The notes below the pieces were generated by a model, which had not been told where the DNA came from, searched no databases, and saw only the letters and a program-made list of their open reading frames with translations. Below, piece by piece: positions 25,220-34,483 of a stretch of DNA of 64,000 nucleotides; positions within the stretch are counted from its first letter, which is position 1; each line of letters opens with the position of its first letter. Source of the DNA: Bradyrhizobium sp. SRL28 (GTDB lineage: Bacteria; Pseudomonadota; Alphaproteobacteria; Rhizobiales; Xanthobacteraceae); the NCBI RefSeq assembly GCF_018596315.1, contig NZ_JAHEAG010000001.1, positions 1 through 64,000 on the forward strand. The letters run 5' to 3'. The translations under genes were made by a program, and so were the position numbers.

Positions 25220-26058
25220 CAGATGATCGCGTAACGGAGAAGGATGGCAATCTTCGCCCATTTGTGGACGCGGACCGGCTCGCGCGGGGCGGCAAAGCCC
25301 CGGGCCAGCAACAAGTCCAGTATCGCGCGGTAATATTTCGACATGATCCGCGGTGCGCGCACCACGCGCCGCGAATTGCGCTTCATGATCTCGTCGGCCT
25401 TTTCGAAATGCTTTTTCGCCCGCTCGGCCAGCGGCAGGCATACTTTAGGAAGTGCGCGATCGGCGATCACCTTCTGCGGATTGTCGCTGGTAATGCCGGC
25501 GAGCAGCAGACTTTCGCGCGGCAGATAGAGGCGGCCGAGGCCGGCGTCTTCGTCGATGTCACGCAGGATGTTGGTCAATTGCAGCGCGCGGCCGAGATGG
25601 TGGGCAAGCAGGATGCCGTCTTCCTCGGGCATGCCGAACACCCTGACCGACAGACGCCCGACGGCGCTGGCAACGCGATCGCAATAGAGATCGAGCGTGG
25701 CAAGATCCGGCGCGCGGATGTCCTGCGGCACATCCATCTCCATGCCGTCGACGATGGCGAGATAATCCTCGCGCTTGAGGCCGAAGGTTTTCACCGACGC
25801 AGCGTAATCCTGCACGCGCGGCGGCGGATTGCCCTGATACAGCGCGTCGATGTCGTTGCGCCATTGCTGCAGCGCGGCCAGCCGTTCAGGCCGCGGCCCG
25901 TGCGAATCGGCGATGTCGTCGACCTGACGGCAGAAGCTGTAGATCTGGAACATCGCCTCGCGCTGGGCGCGCGGCAGGATGCGCATCGCGGCATAGAACG
26001 AACTGCCCGACGCGGTGGTGCCGTAATCTGCGTTGGCCGCCGCCGTCTGCAACGTCAT
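25219..26058 (-). CDS. hpnD: HpnD, presqualene diphosphate synthase
   Basis: HpnD condenses two farnesyl diphosphates to presqualene diphosphate. The 279-residue all-helical protein has both Asp-rich motifs of squalene/phytoene synthases: RQVDDIADS near residue 45 and NILRDIDEDAGLGRLYLP near residue 170. Start at 26058 overlaps the hpnC stop (ATGA), and its own stop overlaps the hpnE start in the same way. Confidence 0.95.
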   Translation of the reverse strand: MTLQTAAANADYGTTASGSSFYAAMRILPRAQREAMFQIYSFCRQVDDIADSHGPRPERLAALQQWRNDIDALYQGNPPPRVQDYAASVKTFGLKREDYLAIVDGMEMDVPQDIRAPDLATLDLYCDRVASAVGRLSVRVFGMPEEDGILLAHHLGRALQLTNILRDIDEDAGLGRLYLPRESLLLAGITSDNPQKVIADRALPKVCLPLAERAKKHFEKADEIMKRNSRRVVRAPRIMSKYYRAILDLLLARGFAAPREPVRVHKWAKIAILLRYAII

Positions 26059-26933
26059 GCGCCGGCCGCCGGTTTTGTCAGGGGACGGCGTCCCGCGGCG
26101 CGCCGGATCATTTCGCTGACCATGCCGCCGATGCTCTGCGCGAGCAATTCGGGCTTGCTCAGGTGCACCCGCTCGCTGAGGGGATCGCGCACCTTCAGCA
26201 TGCCGACGATCTTGTCGGCAAAGGCCTGGATCACTGCAATTTCGAGCCCGAGCCGGAAATCCTTCACCTCGGCGCTGAGCGACTTGCTTTCGTTGAGCAG
26301 GGTTTCGGTCCGCACCGCGAGCGCACGGAGGCATTGCAGCAGCGCCGGCTGCGACTTCGCCTCGCCCAGCATCTCGACGGTGGCGCCGCTGGCGGCCAGC
26401 GCATCGCGCGGCAGATAGACGCGGTTGAGGTTTTTGTAGTCCTTGGCGCAATCCTGCAGATGGTTGTTGATCTGCAACCCCGCGCACAGCGCGTCCGAAG
26501 CGGCCCAGGTCGAGGTGCTCTCGCCATGGACGTCGAGCATGAAGCGGCCGACCGGCATGGCCGAATAGCGGCAATAATGAATGACGTCGTCCCAGTTCTC
26601 GTAGCGCAGCTTGGTGACGTCCATCCGGAACGCGACCAGCACGTCGAGCGCATGGCGCGGCGCCATCGCGCGCTCGGCAAAAGCGCGACGCAGGCTGACC
26701 GCCTCCGGTTGCGTGTCGCCCTTGCCCAGCAGTTCCGCCTCGAGCAGGTCGAGATAGCGCAGCTTCTCGTCCGCGCTAAGGGTCGCGTGATCGGCGATGT
26801 CGTCGGCCGTCCTGACGAAATTATAGAAGCTCAGGATCAGCGCCCGATGACGCGGATGAATGATCCACGACGCGACCGGAAAATTCTCGTCGCGGTGGGT
26901 CTTTCCGGATCGCAGGTCGCTCGCACTGGTCAT
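26055..26933 (-). CDS. hpnC: HpnC, hydroxysqualene synthase
   Basis: HpnC turns presqualene diphosphate to hydroxysqualene before HpnE reduces it to squalene. The 292-residue protein is a squalene/phytoene synthase homologue with motifs VRTADDIADH near residue 41 and NHLQDCAKDYKNLNRVYLP near residue 165; the second Asp-rich motif is changed (QDCAKD), as expected for HpnC. ATG at 26933 is preferred to the TTG at 26936. It is the first gene of the hpnCDEFG operon. Confidence 0.94.
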   Translation of the reverse strand: MTSASDLRSGKTHRDENFPVASWIIHPRHRALILSFYNFVRTADDIADHATLSADEKLRYLDLLEAELLGKGDTQPEAVSLRRAFAERAMAPRHALDVLVAFRMDVTKLRYENWDDVIHYCRYSAMPVGRFMLDVHGESTSTWAASDALCAGLQINNHLQDCAKDYKNLNRVYLPRDALAASGATVEMLGEAKSQPALLQCLRALAVRTETLLNESKSLSAEVKDFRLGLEIAVIQAFADKIVGMLKVRDPLSERVHLSKPELLAQSIGGMVSEMIRRAAGRRPLTKPAAGA

Positions 26934-27123
26934 CAAAACTGGCTACATCAATCGGAATTGGCGGCATGCGCCGATGCTCGGCGCCCGCGAGGAGATCGCG
27001 CCCCCATATAGGGGAATACGCCGCCAAAACCAATGCTATATGGGCTGATCAGCCCCGTCCGTGACACGCGTCATAGAGCCGAAAATGGCTTTTCCGCGAG
27101 GGTTAACGGACGCGAGCCGCGTC

Positions 27124-27360
27124 TTATTGGCCGTTGTTCTTGAGAACCTGGTTGCAAGCCGGGCTGATCTTGGACCGGTTTTCCTTGAGGCACGCCAGGA
27201 TGGTGAAGTCGCCCTGGTCGATGACCGGACGACAGAACTTCTGCACGTCACGGGTGCAGGCCTTCTGCTCGTCCGCCGTTCCGCTGCGCTGCTGCGCGAA
27301 TGCCGCATTCGATGAGACCGAGATCGACAACAAGGTGAGGGCCAGGAGAGATTTACGCAT
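27124..27360 (-). CDS. Small secreted cysteine-rich repeat protein
   Basis: A 78-residue protein with a signal peptide (residues 1-23, cleavage after AFA). The mature part has four Cys in the pattern of Golgi-apparatus-protein-like Cys-rich repeats (ACTRDVQKFC ... ACLKENRSKISPAC), likely two disulphides in the periplasm. The start has AAGGAA at the right distance. It lies upstream of hpnC on the same strand, 190 bases away, but no functional link is evident. Confidence 0.82.
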   Translation of the reverse strand: MRKSLLALTLLSISVSSNAAFAQQRSGTADEQKACTRDVQKFCRPVIDQGDFTILACLKENRSKISPACNQVLKNNGQ

Positions 27361-27785
27361 CGTATTCCTTCATTTCGGCAGCAAGAACCCTGTTCCCCGA
27401 TTTGCGCGTCGACATTCGCCGGAACGGATTTGTTGGATAGCAGGCGCCGCGTAGCGCAGCGACGAGCACAGGACAAGCATGGCAAATGCGGCCAAATTTA
27501 CGGCGATCTCAGCACCTTAAATAACCGACTGAAATTTAACGTGTATTTTTGTCACAGCATCATTGGCAATTGGCTGTTGCAGACGATGCGGCGCATAGCT
27601 AGATGCTGCGCCGACAGGACTGGTGTGAACGGTTGATTCTTCTTGGCCGCGTGTGGCCTTTTTTCCTGCCACTACCGCCGAAACAGCACCCTGTCATTTG
27701 AACCTAAGATACTGCGGGAACACTAAATCTTCGATGCGGCGAGACGTATCTTTGCAAAGAACGTCTATTTGATGGGAAAACTACA
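27361..27785. other. Intergenic region between two divergent secreted-protein genes
   Basis: In these 425 bases I see no gene. The part nearest 27530-27560 is AT-rich and could hold promoters in both directions. No repeat or RNA gene was recognised. Confidence 0.5.
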
Positions 27786-28289
27786 ATGAAACTGTTTGGT
27801 TCCAGCTTGTTCGGTCAGGCTCTCGCAGCTGCTGGCGTCGGCGCCGCGCTCATGTTGTCGGTCACCGCAAGCCATGCCCAGGCGGGAGGCCCGTTTGCCG
27901 GTTTCGACGGAAACTGGGCCGGCTCGGGCACGGTCGCGCTCTCCAACGGCACCACCGAGAACATCCGCTGCAAGGCCGACTACAAGGTCAACGCCAGCGG
28001 ACTCGGCCTGAAGCAAAATCTGCACTGCGCCAGTGACAGCTACAAGTTCGATCTCTCCAGCGACGTCACCAGCCAGGGCGAACGCATCTCCGGCAATTGG
28101 AGCGAGAAGAGCCGCAACATCTTCGGCAATCTGCAGGGCACCGCGGGTGGCGGCCAGATCGAGGTGTTCGTCGAGGCTTCCGGATTTGCCGCAAACCTGA
28201 ATTTGAAGACCACCGGCAACAAGCAGTCCGTGCAGATCGACTCCAAGGGCGAAATCCGCGGCGTCAAGATCACGATGACGAAGACCTGA
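27786..28289 (+). CDS. Exported protein of unknown function
   Basis: A 167-residue protein with a signal peptide (about residues 1-32, cleavage after SHA/AQA). The mature part reads as a beta-rich lipocalin-like sequence: GNWAGSGTVALSNGTTE, a pair of Cys (CKADYKV and HCASDSYKF) likely forming a disulphide, and alternating polar strands to the end (VKITMTKT). No family name is recognised. GGGAAA precedes the start, and a clean terminator follows the stop. Confidence 0.78.
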   Translation: MKLFGSSLFGQALAAAGVGAALMLSVTASHAQAGGPFAGFDGNWAGSGTVALSNGTTENIRCKADYKVNASGLGLKQNLHCASDSYKFDLSSDVTSQGERISGNWSEKSRNIFGNLQGTAGGGQIEVFVEASGFAANLNLKTTGNKQSVQIDSKGEIRGVKITMTKT

Positions 28290-28312
28290 TCTTGCCCCTT
28301 CGAAACAGCATG

Positions 28313-28344
28313 AAAGGCAGCGCCCCGGCGCTGCCTTTTCATTT
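28313..28344 (+). terminator. Terminator after the exported-protein gene
   Basis: Perfect 11-bp stem AAAGGCAGCGC (28313-28323) / GCGCTGCCTTT (28328-28338) with a T-rich tail. It lies 24 bases after the stop and just ahead of the end of the convergent gene, so it may serve both. Confidence 0.87.
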
Positions 28345-28363
28345 TGCGGCCAGCTACGCAGGA

Positions 28364-29422
28364 TCAGCCGAATTTCCAGGCCCAATGTGCGTCGCCGCGG
28401 TCGCGGCGTTGCGTCACTTCGACGCGCATGAAGCGATCATGCGCGAGCGCCGCCCCCACCCACAATTCGTTCCAGGCATCGAACACTTCAGGCGACAGCG
28501 TTTCGCGTTCCGCCATCAGGCGCCACGACGTCTGGCGCACGGTGGCGGTCGAACCTTCCAGCTGCAATTCCGCATCGTCGTCCTGCCCGCGGGCGAGCCG
28601 GGCGAAGGCTTTGGCGAAGCCCGCTGCGCCCGCTTCCACGCCGCCTAACAGCGCAGCGACCTCGTCGAAAGTATGCATCCCGACGAGCCGCGCCGCGGCG
28701 CCGGCGAGATGGCCGCCCTCTTCCGGACCGAGCACCCTGATCGTTTCCGGCACGATCGAGGTGACGTACTCCATCGCATAATTGCGAAGCACCTTCTGCA
28801 GCCGTTCCTCCGGCCAAGTGTTCCCGGGCAGGCGCGGCGCGAGATCGGCCTGGAACGGCGGACAGCGCTCGCCGGGCGAAAACTGCAGCCGCTCCTCGGG
28901 CGCGAGATCGTGATCCCACTCCTTGTAGTACCCCTCCAGCCCCGGCTGGCCGTCGACTGTCTGCCCCGTGCAGACGAAGCCGAGCCTGGGATTGCCGAGC
29001 ACGACGCCGTTGTTGGCGTGCCATCCGCGCAGCATCGCCCGCGATACTTCCGAGGGGATGCCGCAGATCGCGGTACCGGACCAGATCCAGCGCGGCGGCG
29101 GATAACGCACCCAGGCCTTGCGGTCGCTCTCATAGACATACTCGACCTTCACGCCGCCGACCTGGTTCGACAGATAATGGTACTGGGCGCACGCCACCGC
29201 ATGCGGAAGCTGGTCGAGGCCGAGCTTCTTCAATCCGGGAAGGAAGCGCGCCAGTTGCTGCCGCCGGAAGGTGCGGAACACCACCTCGGCGGCGCGGGCT
29301 GCGCCGGCCCGCGAGGCCAGCATCAGGATCAGCCCGGTGAGATAGGAATGATAGACGTGTTCGACCGCGCGGTAGGCGGCGGCATCGGCCGCAGGGCGGA
29401 CAGCTGATCCTGCAGACGTCAT
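28364..29422 (-). CDS. Hypothetical protein, 352 residues
   Basis: I do not recognise a family. There is no signal peptide. The N-terminal half contains a possible membrane-associated helix (VEHVYHSYLTGLILMLASRAG) and a Trp/Tyr-rich segment (WVRYPPPRWIWSG). The middle carries a pattern (GYYKEWDHDLAPEERLQF) and the C-terminal region is helical. Strong GC-codon bias and length support a real gene. It faces the exported-protein gene and is separated from the RND gene by a palindromic repeat. Confidence 0.75.
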   Translation of the reverse strand: MTSAGSAVRPAADAAAYRAVEHVYHSYLTGLILMLASRAGAARAAEVVFRTFRRQQLARFLPGLKKLGLDQLPHAVACAQYHYLSNQVGGVKVEYVYESDRKAWVRYPPPRWIWSGTAICGIPSEVSRAMLRGWHANNGVVLGNPRLGFVCTGQTVDGQPGLEGYYKEWDHDLAPEERLQFSPGERCPPFQADLAPRLPGNTWPEERLQKVLRNYAMEYVTSIVPETIRVLGPEEGGHLAGAAARLVGMHTFDEVAALLGGVEAGAAGFAKAFARLARGQDDDAELQLEGSTATVRQTSWRLMAERETLSPEVFDAWNELWVGAALAHDRFMRVEVTQRRDRGDAHWAWKFG

Positions 29423-29472
29423 TCCTCAGGCCCTCTTCGGCTGCCGTTGCCCGGCAGCTATTGTTTGTTCTG

Positions 29473-29605
29473 GAGCCTTATCGGTTCTGATTGAATCAGA
29501 ACCGATAAGGCTCTCGCTTTTTGTTTTGACGCGTTTGCTTTACGCGAACCGGGATTCCACCCCCCGGATCACGTCCGAGGGCATGCTTCGCGCGAAAGCG
29601 CTATA
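29473..29605. repeat. Intergenic repeat with a 20-bp perfect inverted repeat
   Basis: The arm GAGCCTTATCGGTTCTGATT (29473-29492) is followed after one base by its exact reverse complement (29494-29513), then CTTTTTGTTTTGACGCG and a segment resembling a widespread Bradyrhizobium intergenic block ending in GCGAAAGCGCTATAG. It probably belongs to a chromosomal repeat family and may also end transcription on either strand. Confidence 0.8.
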
Positions 29606-29615
29606 GCAGCGCCTG

Positions 29616-32009
29616 TTATCCGGCAGGCTTGTTCTCCACCGGCTTGGTGTGGTCGATCCCGCGAATCTTTTCCGAGAGATTGATCAGGAACATCGAGGTC
29701 GGCCGCAGGATGAAGAGGTCCGCGACCAGAGCCGCGATCATCGAGAACGCGCTGAGCCAACCGAACAGGCGCAGCGACGGCAGGTCGGAGAACACGGTGA
29801 CGACGAGACCACAGGCCAGCACCACCGTGGTCAGGATCAGCGCCGGGCCGACCAGCACGGTGGCGCGCTCGACCGCCAGCGCCGAGCCGACGCCCGGCTT
29901 GCTCTCCAGCCGCAACCGGTTGAGGAAGTGGATGGTGGCGCTCAAGCCGAGGCCGAACGACACCGTCAGCGCGACCACGCTGGCGAACTGCAGCCCCTCG
30001 CCCATGATCCACAGCACCGTGCCCGACGCCACGACCGGGAAAATGCCGGGCAGGATGCAGGAGAACATCACCACGACCGAGCGGAATGCCAGTCCGATGA
30101 AGATCGCGACCAGCAGGAATTCGATCGTCAGGCCGTGGTTGAGTTTCGAGATCATGTTGGCGCTGTTGCGCGCGGCGATCGCCGACAGGCCGGTGACCGC
30201 GATTTCGAAGCCGGGATGCTCGGCCCTCACCTTGTCGAGCGCCTTGTCGAGCTTGTCGATCACAGGGAGGATTTCGCTGGAATCAAGGTCAGGAACGCGC
30301 CCCGAAACCACCACGGCATCCTGATCGGCCGAGATGAAACGGCGGACCAGATGCTCGGGGATAACGCTGACATATTCCTTCAGGGTCGCGACGTCGTTGC
30401 TGCCGGCCTTCTCGGCAAGCCAGCGGCGCAGGGTTTCGAGCGACCAGACGTTGCCGACGCCGGCCGATTTCTCGACCATCGAGTGAACCTCGGCGATCGT
30501 CTTCAACGTGTCCGGCGCATAGAGCGAGGCGCCCTTGGGGAATTCGATCAGCACGTCGATCGGATTGGCGCCGGTGAGCTTGGCGTCGAGGCGGCTCGAC
30601 GCCGCCACCGCCTGCCGCTTGTCCGGCACCTGGTCGGCGAGGCGATAGCGCGGCTCCAGCGTGGCGTAGATGTAGCCGAGGCCGGCGACGAGCAGCAACG
30701 CGAGCAGACTGAACAGCCCGGGGCGGCCGACCATGCGCACCGCGATCCAGTAGCAGAAATTGCGCAGCGCCTGCACACCGGCATCCGCGCTCTGGAACTT
30801 GACGGCGAAGATCTTTTCATTGCGGACGAACAGCACGCCGAATACCGGCACCAGCGACAGCACGGCCACCAGCGCGATGATCGTGGCGGCAAGCCCGGCC
30901 TCGCCGAACTTTCGGATCAATTCGGAGTCGGAGAACTGCAGGGCGATGAACGATATGCCGGCGGTGCCGTGGGTGAGCACGCAAGCCGGGCCCACCACCA
31001 GCACCGCGTTGGTGAACGCGGTCAATTTGTCCTGGCCCGCGATCAGGCGGTCGCGCGCGGCGAAGGTCAGCTGCATCGAGTCCGAGAAGCTGATCACCAT
31101 GATGAGCGGCGTCATCACGTTCAGGAACATGTTGAGATTGAAACCGGCCCAGCCGAGGCCGCCGAGCGCGAGCAGGATTGCGATGATCGGCGGAAAGGCC
31201 GCGACCACCATGAACGATATCTTGCGGAAGAAGATGATCGCAATGATACAGCCGGCCAGAATGCCGAGGATGTTGTAGGTCAGCCCGTCGCGCTTGACCG
31301 CGTTGCGGATCTCGAGCTGCATCACGGGAACGCCGGAGAGCTGGGCGTTGAGACCGCTGCCCGACAAATCGTCGGCCATGATCTTCCGCATTTCGCCGAC
31401 CACCCTGCCGAGCTCGTTGCTGGATACGACGCTCGGCTCCAGCGACAGCACGATCAGCGCCAGCGTGCCGTCCTCCGACAGCAGCTTGCCGCGAATGATC
31501 TCGTTGGATTTGACGGTCTCAGTGAACTTCTCGTAGGCGGCGCCTTGCGGCAGTTCGGGCGGGAACAGCGCGGCCGGGAGCTTGCCGGGCTCCGGCGCCT
31601 GACGCGCCGAAAACAGCGAGACCAGACCACGCACGCCCTCGACCAGTTGCAGGTCGGTGACCATGTCGCGGATCTTTTCGAGGTTCTCGCGGGCCAGCAG
31701 CGTCTTGCCCTCGACCACGACCAGCACGTCGAATTCGGTCGCCGGGAAGCGCTTGGTCACGGCCTCGTATTGCTTGTAGTCCTTGGAATCGGAACGGAAC
31801 AACTGGCTCAAGGAGTCGTCGATCTTGATCCGGTAGATGCCAAAGATCGCAGCCACGACCAGCGCGGCGAGAATGATCATGGACAAGATCGGCTTCTTGA
31901 CCGCGATCAGCCCCATACGCTCGAGCCCGAAGGCGATACTCTTGCCCGGCGGCGGCGGTTCCTCGATGGCTTCGACGTGAACGCGACTTTCGGAGTTCTT
32001 GTCGAGCAT
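29616..32009 (-). CDS. MMPL/RND superfamily transporter, second copy of the fold in the window
   Basis: About 797 residues, with an N-terminal membrane helix (ILSMIILAALVVAAIFGIY), a large periplasmic loop, a first block of helices (residues about 240-420), a second loop and a second block near the C-terminus. It has the overall HpnN-like architecture (half-size RND, two large loops) but differs in sequence and is not HpnN. The ATG at 32009 is used; a GTG at 32027 in frame is possible. Substrate unknown; lipid transport is the family-level guess. It ends in a palindromic repeat. Confidence 0.85.
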   Translation of the reverse strand: MLDKNSESRVHVEAIEEPPPPGKSIAFGLERMGLIAVKKPILSMIILAALVVAAIFGIYRIKIDDSLSQLFRSDSKDYKQYEAVTKRFPATEFDVLVVVEGKTLLARENLEKIRDMVTDLQLVEGVRGLVSLFSARQAPEPGKLPAALFPPELPQGAAYEKFTETVKSNEIIRGKLLSEDGTLALIVLSLEPSVVSSNELGRVVGEMRKIMADDLSGSGLNAQLSGVPVMQLEIRNAVKRDGLTYNILGILAGCIIAIIFFRKISFMVVAAFPPIIAILLALGGLGWAGFNLNMFLNVMTPLIMVISFSDSMQLTFAARDRLIAGQDKLTAFTNAVLVVGPACVLTHGTAGISFIALQFSDSELIRKFGEAGLAATIIALVAVLSLVPVFGVLFVRNEKIFAVKFQSADAGVQALRNFCYWIAVRMVGRPGLFSLLALLLVAGLGYIYATLEPRYRLADQVPDKRQAVAASSRLDAKLTGANPIDVLIEFPKGASLYAPDTLKTIAEVHSMVEKSAGVGNVWSLETLRRWLAEKAGSNDVATLKEYVSVIPEHLVRRFISADQDAVVVSGRVPDLDSSEILPVIDKLDKALDKVRAEHPGFEIAVTGLSAIAARNSANMISKLNHGLTIEFLLVAIFIGLAFRSVVVMFSCILPGIFPVVASGTVLWIMGEGLQFASVVALTVSFGLGLSATIHFLNRLRLESKPGVGSALAVERATVLVGPALILTTVVLACGLVVTVFSDLPSLRLFGWLSAFSMIAALVADLFILRPTSMFLINLSEKIRGIDHTKPVENKPAG

Positions 32010-32371
32010 ACCCTGTCCAGTTCTCACGTCGGCCTGTTTGTGCAGCTTGGTTTTATGCAGCTTGGTGGCGCGAATGCGGCTTTGCCAGCCCCCATCCGAT
32101 CGGCGCTAGCCATTGAAATCACGCGGTAAATTAATCGGCGCCGTTTTACAGGGCCGAACCCCATCCGGCAAGCACGCGTGGGCCGGCAAATCGGCACGAA
32201 GATGACGAAAATGCGCGTTAAGTCTCTGATTTGCCACACCTGCCGGCACGACCTTGGGGCGTTCCGGCTGGTAACGCCAGCGGCAGTCGCAACGGAGCGA
32301 CGCAACCAGTTTCGGTCAATTTTTCGGGAAACGGCTCAAGCGAGGAGCCTGCGCCTGAAGTGACGCTGCGC
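32010..32371. other. Intergenic region with no gene
   Basis: In about 360 bases between the acyltransferase gene end and the RND gene start, the frames are short and poor in codon bias. It presumably holds the RND gene promoter. No hairpin of note was found. Confidence 0.5.
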
Positions 32372-34393
32372 TCAGTCCTTCTTCTTCTCCGCTTCCGTCC
32401 CGGCGCGCAGCGCCGCCTTGAACGCAGCGCCGAACAGGCCGCGGTACTGGCTCGCATTGACGTTGGAAATGTGCGCGGTGTCGCGGAAATTGGCCTGCCC
32501 GTTCCGGACCAGATAGCAATAGCCGTGCTCGCAAACGACGGACAGTGGGTCCACCACAACGAGATGCGGATTATCCCGATACCGATCGAGAACCTGCGCG
32601 ATCTCGTTCCGGAAGGCGCTCATCGTAAGCCCAGGGCTGGCCTCGACCTTCCATTCATCGATGGCCTTGCCGGCGCGCATCTGGTTTTCGATCCATCGCT
32701 GCGGCAGGTCGAAGCCGATGTGCAGTAACGGCATGATGAAGACGACGGTCTTGCCCGCCGAAAGCAGTCTGTCCACCAGAACGGAAACCTCAGGCGCACT
32801 TCCCCAGATGCTTCCAAGCACGACGATGCTCGGCTCCGTCTGGCCCAACACGAAATCCAGCGTGCTGCGATTGAATTGCCGGCACGGCGGCTGATCGCCC
32901 GCGTTGACCGCCGCATCGTCGACGAAGGCCCTGCACGCGCTCTGCGTCGCTATCAGTCCATGGATTCCGTTGCCGAGCGCAGCCGACGAAACCGGCTCGA
33001 GATATTGGTTGGCAAAGGAATCTCCCCACAGGATCGCGGACGGCCTGCCCGTGACTGACGCGCTGCCGAAACTGCAATAGATCTCGGAGGCCTTCTTTGT
33101 AGAATTTGCGTTGCGGAAACATTCGTCGCGGGGCGTGCTGGTTCTTCGCGCGAGCTCAGCCGACAGCAAATATTCCGGCAGCCTGCCTGGAAAACCATGG
33201 TTCAGGAAAGCCAGCGACACGAAGCTTGCCAGCAACGCGAACGAGACGCCTGAACCCGCCAGCAGCCGGCGCGGCGTCCAGAACTCCCGCCGAATTCTCA
33301 CGGGTTGCTCGACGTAGCGGTAAGACAGCGCGCCGAGCGCCAGCGAGGCCAGCACCATCATGGTCTTTTGCGCGCTGCCGACGTCATAACCGCGCACCGC
33401 CAGCCAGCCCAGGGCGAACACCCAGATCGGCCAGTGCCACAGGTAGATCGAATAGGACCAGTCGCCGATACGCTGGACCGGAGATAGCCCAAGCAGGCTG
33501 CCCTCGCCTGCCCCCTTTCGGGCCGCGACGATCATGGCTGCGCCCAGGATCGGCGGAATCGTGAGCACGCCAGGCCATCGCGCTTCAGGCAAGGGATAGA
33601 CAACGCAGCCCGCGACCAGCACCCAGCCGGCGAGCGCGACGAGCGGCGATTGCAGCCATGAGGGATCGGCGGTTCCTTCGGATCGGCGCCGGATCTCTGC
33701 TGCAGCGATCAATCCGCCAGCCAGCGGCTCCCAGGCTCTCGCCTGCAGGGAGAAGAAGAACGATCCCGTCGCATCTTGCTGGCTTGCCCACAGACACCAC
33801 GCCAATGACAGGGCCGCGAAGACCTGCAGCGCAACGACCACCGCATTGATCCCTGACATGGTGCGCAAAGCAAGCCGCCAGACCAGGCCAACGATCAGCG
33901 GCATGAAGAAATAGAACTGCCACTCCAGCGACAGCGACCAGGTGTGCAGCAGCGGTTTGGTCTGGGCCGCCATGGCGAAATAGCCGCTGTCGCTCTTGAA
34001 GGCGAAGTTCGACAAGAAGGTCAGCGCCGACAGCGCCTGGAGCAAATGCCGCAGATATTCGGCCGGCAAGGTCACGAACCAGCCGACGATGACGGACGCA
34101 ATGGTGAGCACCGCAAGCGCAGGATAGATCCTGCGCATCCGCATCATCCAGAAAGTCCACGGTGAAAAGCGACCGAGCTTCAGCTCGTTCAGCACCTTCG
34201 CCGTCATGAGGTAGCCGGTGATCACCAGGAAGACGTCGACGCCGACGAATCCTCCGGCGAATCCCGGTATCTGGAAGTGGAAGCCCACGACGGCGATTAC
34301 CGAAAGCGCCCGCAGCGCATTGATGTCCAACCGGAACCCGTCCGGGCTCGCATGCTTAGCCGCCGCGCCTGATGTCGCCCCCGCTTTCTCCAT
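32372..34393 (-). CDS. OafA/YrhL-type acyltransferase with a C-terminal SGNH domain
   Basis: A 673-residue inner-membrane protein. The N-terminal two-thirds is an acyltransferase-3 domain with about ten membrane helices, starting with RLDINALRALSVIAVVGFH and the conserved His region. The C-terminal third is an SGNH hydrolase-like domain with GDS (ILWGDSFANQ, near residue 450) and a DxxH-like DTAHISN block near the end. Proteins of this build transfer acyl groups to extracellular polysaccharides or lipids. It is 90 bases downstream of eutC on the same strand, so an extended operon is possible. Confidence 0.92.
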   Translation of the reverse strand: MEKAGATSGAAAKHASPDGFRLDINALRALSVIAVVGFHFQIPGFAGGFVGVDVFLVITGYLMTAKVLNELKLGRFSPWTFWMMRMRRIYPALAVLTIASVIVGWFVTLPAEYLRHLLQALSALTFLSNFAFKSDSGYFAMAAQTKPLLHTWSLSLEWQFYFFMPLIVGLVWRLALRTMSGINAVVVALQVFAALSLAWCLWASQQDATGSFFFSLQARAWEPLAGGLIAAAEIRRRSEGTADPSWLQSPLVALAGWVLVAGCVVYPLPEARWPGVLTIPPILGAAMIVAARKGAGEGSLLGLSPVQRIGDWSYSIYLWHWPIWVFALGWLAVRGYDVGSAQKTMMVLASLALGALSYRYVEQPVRIRREFWTPRRLLAGSGVSFALLASFVSLAFLNHGFPGRLPEYLLSAELARRTSTPRDECFRNANSTKKASEIYCSFGSASVTGRPSAILWGDSFANQYLEPVSSAALGNGIHGLIATQSACRAFVDDAAVNAGDQPPCRQFNRSTLDFVLGQTEPSIVVLGSIWGSAPEVSVLVDRLLSAGKTVVFIMPLLHIGFDLPQRWIENQMRAGKAIDEWKVEASPGLTMSAFRNEIAQVLDRYRDNPHLVVVDPLSVVCEHGYCYLVRNGQANFRDTAHISNVNASQYRGLFGAAFKAALRAGTEAEKKKD

Positions 34394-34483
34394 AGCCTGT
34401 CTCTGCCCGCTCCTCGCCCGCTTATATCAGGCGCGAGTTGGCTCACAACGGCAACGCGGCCACACGTCGAAACGTTTTCGGGT

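Noticed and set aside
29649..32129. 826-residue plus-strand frame opposite the RND gene
   Set aside because: It is a shadow of the RND gene, with low-complexity Arg/Asp/Gln-rich translation and no recognisable domains.
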